From: Lycium barbarum
Taxonomy: Eukaryota > Streptophyta > Magnoliopsida > Solanales > Solanaceae
Reading direction: 5' to 3'
Length of the DNA: 64,000 nt
Assembly: GCF_019175385.1 (NCBI RefSeq)
Contig: NC_083342.1
Coordinates: 123,504,376 to 123,568,375 of the forward strand
Shown here: piece after piece, positions 24,384 through 34,709 of the stretch
Position numbering within the stretch: the stretch's first letter is position 1
How the letters are laid out: every line of letters begins with the position of its first letter
Program-made: the position numbers and the translations under genes
The notes under the pieces: model-generated
What the model was told of the DNA's origin: nothing
The model's input: the letters and a program-made list of their open reading frames with translations, nothing else
Database searches by the model: none

Positions 24384-26927
24384 TGTCACGACCCAAACTG
24401 GAGGGTCATGACGGGCACCTGACCGTACTAGTCAAGCACCATCTGACATACATCTGTGACATCAACATAAACATAAGTGGGCCAGTAGGGCCATCATATG
24501 ATACTCAATAGACTCATAAGGAAAATGTGTTTGTATTAAATAGTCTGAAAGACTCATCTATATGGATATGTTGAACATACTATATGAGCCAACAAGGCTG
24601 TCATGATCATCTATGTGGCAATATATAAAACAACAGGGCTGAACATTATCTGACTGTACATAACTGTCTACAAGCCTCTACTGGAAAACATAACATAACG
24701 TGGCCGAGACAAGGCCTCGCCATACCCATGCATATATAATCATGCTGACCCCTGGCATCTCCGAAGCAAATGGAGTGCAATAATCTTAACCGCTGAGCTG
24801 ACATCCTACTAGATGGATCACCAACCTGTATCTGCAGACCTGCGGGCATGAAACGTAGCCCCTCCAGGTAATATGGGAGTCAGTACAAATAATGTACCGA
24901 GTATGTAAGGCATAAGAACATCAAGTACATAAGAAATATGAGAGACAACTGAAACATAAAAGCTAATTTGAATATCTGAATGCATGTGTGACTAACATCT
25001 ATAAATATCTGCATAACTCTGTATAACTGAAAGTGCCTCTAAGGGTGTATGCTATGCATAGGTCATAATATAACTGTCAGTGCTGTGGAGCGTACAGCCC
25101 GATCCATATCCCATATATTAGTGCCTAGGAACGTACGACCCGATCCATATATCATATAATAGTGCCGAGGAACGTACGACCCGATCTATGTATCATCATC
25201 ATCACTGTGTGCTAGCTGATCAGGTGGTAATGCGTATATAACGCCTATCCCTTTTTTCCATACCCGATATACATATAATATACACGTATATAACGCCTTC
25301 TGGTCATGGGTCAATGTGCATATGTATAAATAAATGCAATGCATAAATAAGATGAATAACTAGAAGTCTCGGAGTGACATAAAGTCGTGCTACCTCCTAT
25401 AAATATCTTTGAGCTAACATCATCAACATACGTAATCTCAAGACCCGTGAATAGGAGGAATAATCATAAAAGAGGTACAGGAACATCAAAGATTAGAGTT
25501 CTCCTAATGCTTCTAAGAGTAGAGTAATATGGAAGTCTGTTCATACGTTTGTTCATTCATATCATAAGGATCATGCCAAAATGAAAGAAAGGATAACCTT
25601 AACATACCCGAACAATCTCCTTCTCAATCCACAATCAAACTTAACATAATCCTCTTGCGTCTACAATAAGTGAAATAATATCGTCGTCAACATATAAGGT
25701 AATGACTATCGTATTTCGCTAATCTTATAACCTACGGAAAAACGGGCAGCATTTCCCCTATTTATACTACATCCCAAAAGAAACCAAAGGTCATCAATAG
25801 TCCAACAACAAAAACAACAACCAACAATAGCAACAACTACAATATAATCCAATATAAACCTCTTCAATTACTTTAAGAATCATATCGAGCGGCAAGCTCG
25901 TTTAACGAATAACAAAATGCAATTCGAACCCAATTTCTTCTTTCATAGTTCAGTCCATACCCTCCATAAAATTATACTTATGTTTACCATATTCTTTTCC
26001 ACCCAAAACATCATAAAGATAATCTCTAAACAATCCATATGTTTTAATTCTTCAACTTTCAATTCCGAGTCTTAGTTTACATGTTTTCCTTTTTCACTTC
26101 CGTCAATTAAAACATGAATAATCTTAACAACAATAGCCACAATATAGTCAGGTTATATTCCATAATTTCAAGCAATTAGAAACCATATTTACATCTTCAA
26201 AACAGTCCAACAAACAACAACAACAAAACTACGATTTTTAGAAAAAAAATTGGGCAACACTTTTCCTATATCTTTCGCTTCTCCTCCAATTTAAATCAAC
26301 ACCAAAACAACAAGAACAACATAAACAATAGAATATCCAAGTTATTCCATCAAATTCCAGCCATAAAATACCACAAGACAACAACCCCAAAACAGTCCAC
26401 AAGAAGACAACAACACCTTATGCTATTTCAACCACTAGCTTGTAGTTTTCATTCAAACAACTCAACCAACACTTGAATAAACTTAAGCACAAGAAAAGAG
26501 ATAATATACTTACCTTATACAGCTACTGCAACTCGAAATCCAAGCATCCCTTAGTTCACAACAACCTTTAATGTCACCACAACACCATAGAAGCTTTATC
26601 CCTCACCTAAGCTAATCTTTAATGTAAATCTTGGATGAAAACACTTGGATTTGCTCTTGGATATTCATGAACTTGGTAGAGAGGGTTTTGGGAGAGTTTA
26701 GGGTGAGAGAGGGGAAAAAATGATTGAAAAAAAACAAATTTCCCATTTTTAATTTTCTGATTTTTACTGTTCATCAGTGTTACTGTTCACCCGCGTTACT
26801 ATTCATCCAGTGGAATTATTTCAGGGGCTTAGTTTTTCCATATTTTTTTTTACGGATGGTCTCATTCCCGAGCTTACATTAACCAACTTACGATATGAAC
26901 GACGTAAAAATTTTCCGAGGTGTAACA
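24384..26927 (+). mobile_element. Solo LTR (family B) inside copia gag, TSD TGTTG
   Basis: It opens TGTCACGACCCAAACTGG and closes TTCCGAGGTGTAACA. The perfect 5-bp repeat TGTTG lies at 24379-24383 and 26928-26932, and the gag reading frame picks up on the far side. It is 2544 bp with no ORF of note. It is related to LTR A by start block and internal motifs. No primer-binding site or internal region, so it is a solo LTR. Confidence 0.92.
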
Positions 26928-29900
26928 TGTTGTGTGCATGAAAACTGCTAAGGAAGTATGGGAAGACATAAATTAAAGGTTTGGGAATTCGAATGGGTCC
27001 AAGTATATTCAGCTTCAAAGAGAAATAACTTATATTTCTCAAGGTTCTACTGATATAGCCACATACTTTACCAAACTTAGGAATTTGTGGGATGAACTCA
27101 ATAATGCTTATGTTGGACCAGTTTGAACTTGTGGTGCTTTACCCAAGTTCATAGAGGATCAACAACCTTTTCAATTCCTCAATGGACTAAATGAATTTTA
27201 CTCTACAGTCAAGAGTAACATCTTGATGATGAACCCTCCCCATCTATAAGCAAATCTTATTCTCCTTTTCAACAAGATGAAAGTCAAAGAGAAACTCCCT
27301 CTAACAATCCTAGTTTCTCAAGTGACTCTGCTGCGTTATTTACATCAAATTCCCACAAATTTCACAACAATTTTAATCAAAAAGTGAATTTTGACTAAAA
27401 AAAGAGAACCAGGACCTGGTGGTGCACCTACTGGTACTCTTGGTGGTGTTTCTGGTGGTTTGTTCTGTAAGTACTACAAAAAGACAAACCACTCATAGAC
27501 TACATGGATATCCTACTGACTATAAATTCACAAGGTCAAGAAAGTCAACCTCATGTGTTCAAACTGAACCAAGTACTTATCCACCACCTGATCCTTCTCC
27601 TTTCTCCTCGCAGAGATCTATGCCAAATGTTGTTCATGGTTTTAGTCTAGAGCAGGTTCAACAACTTCAAGCTATGTTCCAACAGGCTCAACTTTCTCTT
27701 GGTTATAACTTTGATCCTGCTTCTTCAGAGGATACTGGTTTTGCACATTTTGCAGGTTTATTCTCTACCTATGCTGTTAATTCTGTAGGTCATCATACTT
27801 GTGCTCCTTCACAATTAGGGGCAAACCCTTGGATTTTGGATTCAGAGGTTACTAACCATATGACTCCTCACAAACATCTTCTTCAAAATCTTTTCCCTTT
27901 ACCTAAACCTTTCATTGTCACACTTCCAAATGGATATAAAATAAAAGTTATATCCATTGGGACCTTATATCTCAGGAAGGATATAACTTTGCTTAGTGTC
28001 CTGTTAGTTCCTCCCTTCCAATTTAACCTAATTTCTCTGCATCAACTTATCTGTCAATTGAATTGTATAGCTATACTTGCCAGGCATCTTTGCTATTTAC
28101 AGGGCCCATCTCAGAAGAGGCCATTGGTAATTGGTAGAGCTGCAGGTAAGCTAAACTATCTACATCTAGATATTGATCTCTTTCCTTCTACTTCTAGTGT
28201 TGGTCATGTTGAGTGCAATAGTCTTATTTCTATGTCTTCCTTTGTTCATCCTAATGATAATCCTGCTCCACTTACTTGTAATAATTCTAGTTCTATTGAT
28301 GTTTCTCTGCATTTCAATTCCAATAATTGTAATTCCAATTCAGTTGTAAATAAAATGAATTTACTTTCTCACCAAAGATTAGGTTCTATGCCATTTTGTA
28401 AGATGAGATCTATTCCATTTATCTCAGACAAAGTATCAACCAAGCAACCTTTTATTTTTTTTCAATATGCCCAATGGCTAGACAACATAGAATCCCCTTA
28501 AAAAACAGTTCTGTTCATTCTACTAACCCATTTCAACTAGTGCATATTGACATCTGGACCCCATAATACTAAAACGTACAATGGTTAGAGATATTTCTTG
28601 ACCCTAGTAGATGATTTCACTAGAGCAACCTGGACTCACCTTTTATCTTGTAAGAGCAATGCACTGTCTATTCTTAAAGCATTCACCTCCATGATTTCAG
28701 TTCACTTTCAGTCCAAGGTTCAAACCTTTAGGTCATATAATGCTTTTGAACTTGGTAGTAGTAATGAAACAATTGCATTCTTTTCCAGTCAAGGTATCTT
28801 ACACCAAACTTCCATTCCTCATACTCCACAACAAAATGGAGTTGTAGAAAGAAAACACAAGCATCTCTTGGAAATTTCTAGAGCCTTTCTATTTCAGTCC
28901 AACCTGCCTCTTAAGTACTGGGGTGATTGTGTTTTAATTGCTACATACCTTATCAATAGAATCCCGTCACCTGTCCTAAATCATATTTATCCTTTTGAAA
29001 AACTACATCAAACTCCTCCAATTTATGATCACTTAAGATCCTTTGGTTGTTTGTGTTTTGCCACTACCCCTAAGGTCACCAGAGACAAGTTTCAGTATAG
29101 ATGAATTAAATCTGTCTTCTTAGGTTATCTTTGTGAAAAGAAAGGTTACAAGCCTCAACCTCACTTCACATTCTATTTTCTACTCCAGGGATGCTATATT
29201 TCATGAGCATTATTTTCCTTATTCTTCGTCTTCTCCTTCCATCTTTCCTCCAGTTCTTGTGCTTGACTATACTGATCCACCATCTTCCACTAGCCCTCTT
29301 ATACCCTCAGTCATTCCTACTTCTCCACACTCGTCTTCATCTGTTGTTTCTGATTCTCCTCTTCCTAGTCCTTCTTCTACTCATCTTATCAATACTACTC
29401 TGGCCACCTGGTTTCCCAGTTTTAGCTCCATCCAGGACTTCTGCTAGACCAAAACAACAACCATCTTACTAGTCTGATTATATTTGTTCTTTTGTTTCTG
29501 GCCCTTCCAAGGCCCCTTCTAGTGTTGTTCACCTGCATGAACCTCAGTATTATCAATAGGCTGCCAATCAACCTGCTTGTCAAGAGGCCATGCTAAAATA
29601 ATTTCAAGCACTTGATGCAAACCACACATGAGACATTGTTCCCCTTCCTTCCCACAAAAAGGCTACCCCTTGTAAATGAGGTTATAAGATCAAACAAAAA
29701 GCTGATGGTTCAGTAGAAAGATACAAAGCTAGACTTGTCATAAGGGGTGACACTCAAAGGGAAGGCATAGACTTCACCGAGACATTCTCTCCTGTCATTA
29801 ATCTCACTACCATCAAGTGTTTGTTGACTCTTACTATCAAGAGGGGCTGGACAGTGTTTCAGTTGGATGTGAATAATGCCTTCATCCATGGTGATCTCCA

Positions 29901-31087
29901 TGAGGAAGTTTACATGAAAGTACCACCTGGCTTGGATGTTTTTTCTCCTTCTCCTTTTTCCCCATCTACACAGGTTTGCAAGCTCAGAAAATCTCTCTAT
30001 GGCCTTAGACAGGCTTCCAGGCAATAGTTTTCAAAATTGTTTGAAGCACTGCTTTCAAAAGGCTACATTTCCAGTAAAAATGATTATTCTCTGTTTATCG
30101 AACACTCTTCTGGTTCTCTCATGGTCTTACCTATAGATGTGGATGACATCCTCTTGGATGGTTATGATATTGATGAACTAAATGCCCTGAAATAGTTTCT
30201 GGATACCCAGTTTAAGATCAAGAATTTGGGTCAAGTTCACTACTTCCTTGGTTTGGAAGTCACAACTCATCCTCAAGGTTACATCATTAGTCAACATAAA
30301 TACACCACTGATTTACTTGCTGAATTTAAGTGTCACCAATTTTCCCTAGTTGTCACTCCCCTTGATACTTCTGTCAAGTTGACCTTGGACATGGGTGAAC
30401 CTCTTTCTGATCCTAGCATTTACAGAAGATTAATTGGTAAACTCAACTTTCTCCAACACACAAGTCCTGATATTGCCTTTTTAGTCCAACACTTAAGTCA
30501 ATTTTTGCAAGCCCCTCAGTTTCCTCATATGTTAGTTGCTTTACATGTCTTGAGATACCTTTCTAAGGACCTGCTCAAGGTATCTTACTATCCAACTCTT
30601 CAGATTTTTTCACTGAAAGCTTACTCAGACTCAGATTGGGCTTGCATGTTCTCTTTCTCGCAAATCTGTCACTGGTTATTTTGTGTTTTTGGGTGGCAGT
30701 CCTGTTTCCTAGAAATGCAAAAAGCAGCCCACTATCTCATTATCATCTGCTGAGGCTGAATATAGAGCCCTTCGCAAAGTTGCTGCTGAGATTTCGTGGC
30801 TTACCAGACTATTTGGTGATCTTGGTTTGTCTATTGGTGATCTTGAGCCAGTTTATTCTGACAGTCAAGCTGCTATGCATATAGCTAAAAATCATGTGTT
30901 TCACGAGCGTACAAAGCACATAGAAATCGATTGTCACTATGTTCGTGACAGCATCAACGCTGGTTTAATTATATTGCATTTTGTTTCTTCTCTTAATCAG
31001 TTGGTTGATATTATGACAGAGGCTCTCTCAGGTGTACTTCATCATGCTATTTTATGCAAGCTAGGTGTGTTTTCACCCTGCAGCTTG

Positions 31088-31106
31088 AGGGGGGAGGGGG
31101 GAGGGG
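31088..31106 (+). promoter_or_regulatory. Copia polypurine tract
   Basis: An uninterrupted A/G tract of 19 bp (AGG, then runs of G broken by single A) lies directly before the 3' LTR, the usual plus-strand primer position. Confidence 0.93.
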
Positions 31107-31363
31107 TGTGAAGATGAAGCCCGATCAAGCCCATCTCCGGAATAAAGATACAGGCCCAGTCATTAAATAGACCCAGCCCAATGTAATTTTAGTTTTAAGT
31201 TTTCACGTGTGTATGTGTTTGTATATGTACTCAGATATTTTGGAATGAGAAGATAACAATTCATTTTTGGCTATTTCTGTTTTGATTGACTTCCATTTTC
31301 TCTCTTCAATGGTGTTAGTTTCAATCTCATTTCACCATTGTTGATCACATATGTAGCTTAACA
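31107..31363 (+). repeat. Copia 3' LTR
   Basis: 257 bp, TGTGAAG...TTAACA, followed by target duplication GTTTT. Confidence 0.95.
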
Positions 31364-31770
31364 GTTTTCGTTTACAACAAAACAAAGGTGTCATTTCAAG
31401 AATGTTTTGATTTTTTTTTTCAGCGAAATATTTTTTGGGAAGATTTGGGGCAAAGCGAAAACATGTTTTACACACTAAGTAATGTCTTATACATTATAGA
31501 AGTTCTTTGGGAGTATTCTGATGAGACTTTTCTTTTCAATTTTTCTAAAAACCTAGACTAGTCAAATGGTATAGGTTTTTGGGGAACTTTCACAAACAGA
31601 CTGAGTACTCCTCAGATTCAAATTCTCTAACTATCAAATTTACAACAAGAAAAAAACTTTTTGTTTCTCAAAAACCAAAAAAAGTCTGGTGTCCAATAAA
31701 ATGCACCCACCAAAAAGCAAAAAAAGAAAAAAAAAAAAGAAAAAAAAAAGAAAAAGAAAGCCTAAAAAAA
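31364..31770. other. Displaced distal promoter region of the first MLO gene
   Basis: 31370-31560 aligns with 41430-41600 upstream of the second MLO gene (shared ACAAAGGTGTCATTTC and GAAGTTCTTTG). In copy 1 this DNA is cut from the gene by the 2.6-kb Helitron. The rest is A-rich, ending in an A/G-rich tract. Confidence 0.7.
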
Positions 31771-31774
31771 TTAC

Positions 31775-33357
31775 TACTATATAGAAGCATGGGTTTCAAC
31801 CCATGCTTCGTCGTCCGTTAAGCAATTAAAAAAAAATGTGTGGTCCCCATATTAAATAAACACCAACCAATATTAAAAAATAAAAAATAAAAAACACCAA
31901 CCGATATTAAAAAAAAAAAAAGTAAAAAAAGTGGAACCATCTCCAAATTCACGGGACAAAAAAAAAGTAGACCCTATATTAACAAAATCAAACAATATAA
32001 AAAAAAGTGAATCCCATATTAAAAAAATAAACAATGTCAAAAAAAAAGTGCAGACTTTGTATTCGTAGCAAACACTAATATAATAAAGTTTTAAATACGG
32101 AGCACAAACTACAATATTATATATATATATTAAATATGCATAAAAATAGTGCAAACTAATAATGTCCAAAAGGGTGGGCCCCATACTAAATAACACCAGA
32201 CAATATAAAAAATAAAAATAAAAAATAAGAAGAAACTATATAAAGCATGGGTTTAGACCCATGCTTCGTCGTCCGTTATCCCTTTAAAAAAATAATAATA
32301 AGGGGTGGGCCCCATACTAAATAACACCGAGCAATAAAAAAAAAAGTGGAACTCACCATCTCTAAACACATGGGAAAAAAAAGTGGACCCCATATTATCA
32401 AAATCAAGCAATATCAAAAAAAAAAGTGAACCCCATATTAAAAAAAAATATAATGTTAAAAAAAAAGTGCAGACTTTGTATTCGTAGCAAACACTAATAT
32501 AATAAAGTTTTAGATACGGAGTACAAACTACAATGTTATATTAATCGTGTTTTGAACATAGTATATATATATATATATATATGCATAAAAATAGTGCAAA
32601 CTAATAATGTCCAAAATAGTGGGCCCTATACCAAGCAACACCAAGCAATATAAAAAATAAAAATAAAAAAAAGAAGAAACTATATAAAGCATGGGTTTAG
32701 ACCCAGGCTTCGTCGTCCGTTGTCCCTTATTAAAAACAAAAAGGGGTTGGGCCTCATACTAAATAACACCGAGCAATAAAAAAAAAAAAAAAAGTGAAAC
32801 TCACCATCTCCAAACTCATGGGAAAAAAAGTGGACCCCATATTATCAAAATCAAGCAATATCAAAAAAAAAAAAAGTGAACCCATATTAAAAAAAATATA
32901 ATGTTAAAAAAAAAGGTGCTGACTTTGTATTCGTAGCAAACACTAATATAATAATGTTTTAGATACGGAGCACAAACTATAATGTTATATTAATCGTGTT
33001 TTGAACATAGTATATGTATATATATTATATGCATAAAAATAGTACAAACTAATAATGTCCAAAAAAAAAAAAAGTACACCCCATAAAGGGTGGACCTCAT
33101 ACTAAACAACATCAAGCAATATATAAAATAAAAAAAAGTTGAACCCACCATCTCCAAACTCACTGTAAAAAAAAGTGGACCCCATATTAACAAAATCAAG
33201 CAATATCAAAAAATAAAAAATAAATAAAAAGTCAACCCCATATTAAAAAAAGATAATGTCAAAAAAAAAGTGCAGACTTTGTATTCGTGGTAAACACTAA
33301 TATAATAAATTTTTAGATACGGAGTACAAACTACAATGCTATATTAATCGTGTTTTA

Positions 33358-33425
<68 letters not shown>

Positions 33426-33440
33426 TAAAAATAGTGCAAA
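31775..33440 (+). repeat. Tandem ~450-bp units within the Helitron
   Basis: Unit hairpins lie at 31785-31808, 32243-32266 and 32687-32710 (spacing 458 and 444 bp), each followed by CGTCGTCCGTT. A common block GACTTTGTATTCGT(A/G)G recurs at about 32053, 32472, 32921 and 33275, with a diverged copy near 34227. The fourth unit lacks the hairpin. Each unit starts like the element's own 5' end, so the array looks like repeated copies of the 5' terminal region. Confidence 0.9.
33361..33422. repeat. AT microsatellite
   Basis: About 31 AT units in the fourth Helitron unit; other units have shorter AT runs at the same place. Confidence 0.95.
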
Positions 33441-33479
33441 TTAATAATGTCCAAAAAAAAAAAGTGCACTCCATATTAA

Positions 33480-34340
33480 AAAATCAAACAATATTCTTAT
33501 AATTTCCAAAGTATCTCATTAAGTCAATAATGATGGATTCATTGCCACGTGCGTATCAATCCATTAGTGGGAGCAAATGAAATTGTTTTTCTTCAAAAGG
33601 TTAAGTAGTCAAACCATACAATTTTTTTTTTATATTAGCCTGAGATCTAATCTAGATATTAAACTGTTGTATTTGCTATTCCGCCATGTCATTTATTTGT
33701 TATGTTTACTAAAATAAATATACTTAAAATATTTATATTTTAAAATAAGATAGAATTTAATTACTTTTTTATTTTTATTCTTACTCTAATAAATGTGAAA
33801 AGAGATTAATGTCGTAAAAAATAAATATCAAATGGAGATCAAATAATGAATAAGGTAAACTAGTCAAATTATAATTCTAATCGACGTTTTCTTAAAAAAC
33901 CATGCAGAAGACAACACGACGAGTAAAATGAGCTAAATCGAGAATATTTACCAAAATTAAAAAATAGTATTTCTTCATTTAAATAGAAAATCAATTTCTA
34001 CTTTGTTTCGTTTTAAACATATAAAATTAATTTAATAATTTGAATTAGAATTATCCAAATCAAAATTTGATAAAAAATAATAAGTATTTTACACCTTTAA
34101 ATTAATCGAATTAAAATTGAAAGTATCAACTGATGCTTAAATATTGCTATTGTTTTATCTCAAAGAGAGGAAAATAGTTTCCTTTTAAACAAATCTTCTC
34201 TTTTAAAAAATATTAATAAATTTGCCGATTTTGTATTCGTAGCAAACATTAATATAATAAAATTTTAGATACGGAGCACAAACTACAATGTTATATTAAT
34301 CGTGTTTTGAACATAATATATATATATATAATCACTATTC
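33480..34340. other. AT-rich Helitron interior
   Basis: Very AT-rich DNA with no ORF of note, ending in a fifth, diverged copy of the array block (about 34215-34330). Confidence 0.6.
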
Positions 34341-34409
34341 AAAGACAACTATATACACATAGATGCACTATAATCTAAAGTGTTGGGCCCGTGCGCATAG
34401 GCCGTCTAG

Positions 34410-34505
34410 TCTGGTAGAAAGATATGAGAACAGAGAAAAACATAAGAAAAGAAAAAGAAAGCCTAAAAAAATCTGGCAGAAAGATATGAGAACAGAGAAA
34501 AACAT
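34410..34505 (+). repeat. 62-bp tandem repeat at the Helitron target
   Basis: A full unit (34410-34471) and a partial one (34472-34505) both open TCTGG(T/C)AGAAAGATATG. The tail of a third copy lies left of the Helitron (about 31743-31770). The Helitron entered at a unit boundary. Confidence 0.85.
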
Positions 34506-34640
34506 TTGTTCTTTGCTTGCTCATTACCTTTATTTGTTCTCGATGGATGATGTACATACGTACTATAATTTCCTTCGCTGACACTTATGCTTTGCCTTAG
34601 CTTCAAACATGTCCACGGTACAATTTCTCCCTACTTTCCC

Positions 34641-34650
34641 TTTATAATAT
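34641..34650 (+). promoter_or_regulatory. Putative TATA element of MLO copy 1
   Basis: TTTATAATAT lies about 60 bp before the ATG, preceded by a CT-rich stretch. The same CTTTATAATA is kept at 41745-41754 in the second copy. Only about 230 bp separate it from the Helitron end. Confidence 0.5.
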
Positions 34651-34709
34651 TAATGCTTTGCAAATGTCTTTAATTCATCAAGGCATGCTCTAAAATAACT
34701 TCCAAGAAA

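Larger units (their letters stand above)
24026..31111 (+). pseudogene. Copia gag-pol, multiply broken
   Basis: Gag starts MGLISNNANTANNV at 24026. It is interrupted at 24383 by a solo LTR and resumes at 26928. Recognised blocks follow: protease WILDSEVTNHMT (27832 on; normal D-S-G/A, here DSE); a GAG-pre-integrase LLSHQRLGSMP; integrase LTLVDDFTRATW to PQQNGVVERKHKHLLE (28595-29000), where the second catalytic Asp appears as [30 protein letters not shown] and a DVDD box near 30137; RNase H LEPVYSDSQAAMHIAKNH (30843 on). Several stops (e.g. 28499, 29101, 30025, 30193) and frame changes show that it no longer encodes a polyprotein. Confidence 0.9.
12613..31363 (+). mobile_element. Ty1/copia LTR retrotransposon, complete but decayed, with nested insertions
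   Basis: LTRs at 12613-12871 and 31107-31363 begin TGTGAAGATGAAG and end TAGCTTAACA. The 5-bp direct repeat GTTTT flanks the whole (12608-12612 and 31364-31368). A primer-binding site follows the left LTR and a polypurine tract precedes the right one. Taking out the two insertions and their target duplications leaves about 5.5 kb, normal for copia. Aligning the LTRs by eye shows roughly 18 substitutions and one small indel in about 257 bp, so the insertion is not recent. It sits in the upstream region of the first MLO gene. Confidence 0.93.
31771..34409 (+). mobile_element. Helitron-like element inserted at an A|T site
   Basis: The left end is TTACTACTATATAG plus a hairpin (AAGCATGGGTTT / AAACCCATGCTT type) and the right end is GGGCCCGTGCGCATAGGCC then GTCTAG, the CTRR terminus with a GC-rich hairpin close upstream. 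It lies between A and T with no target duplication. The empty site is visible: CCTAAAAAAA|TCTGG(T/C)AGAAAG is split by the element (31770 and 34410) but intact at 34462-34483. The normal 5' TC is TT here. No Rep/helicase ORF exists, so it is non-autonomous. Confidence 0.78.

Noticed and set aside
27419..28501. 360-aa ORF starting with a signal-peptide-like hydrophobic stretch (MVHLLVLLVVFLVV)
   Set aside because: The later part is copia protease and GAG-pre-integrase; the ATG and hydrophobic start are chance features of a frame-shifted gag end.
29191..29472. 93-aa Leu/Ile/Ser-rich ORF
   Set aside because: Off-frame reading of the Ser/Pro-rich linker between copia integrase and reverse transcriptase.
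31775..33440. Regular palindromic repeats as a CRISPR-like array
   Set aside because: Units are ~450 bp with diverged, AT-rich interiors in plant DNA; they fit a Helitron array, not short repeats with unique spacers.
31750..34472. 22-bp direct repeat (31750-31771 and 34451-34472) as the target duplication of a 2.7-kb element
   Set aside because: The repeat is part of an older 62-bp tandem repeat, and the element ends earlier, at CTAG 34409. Helitrons make no duplication.
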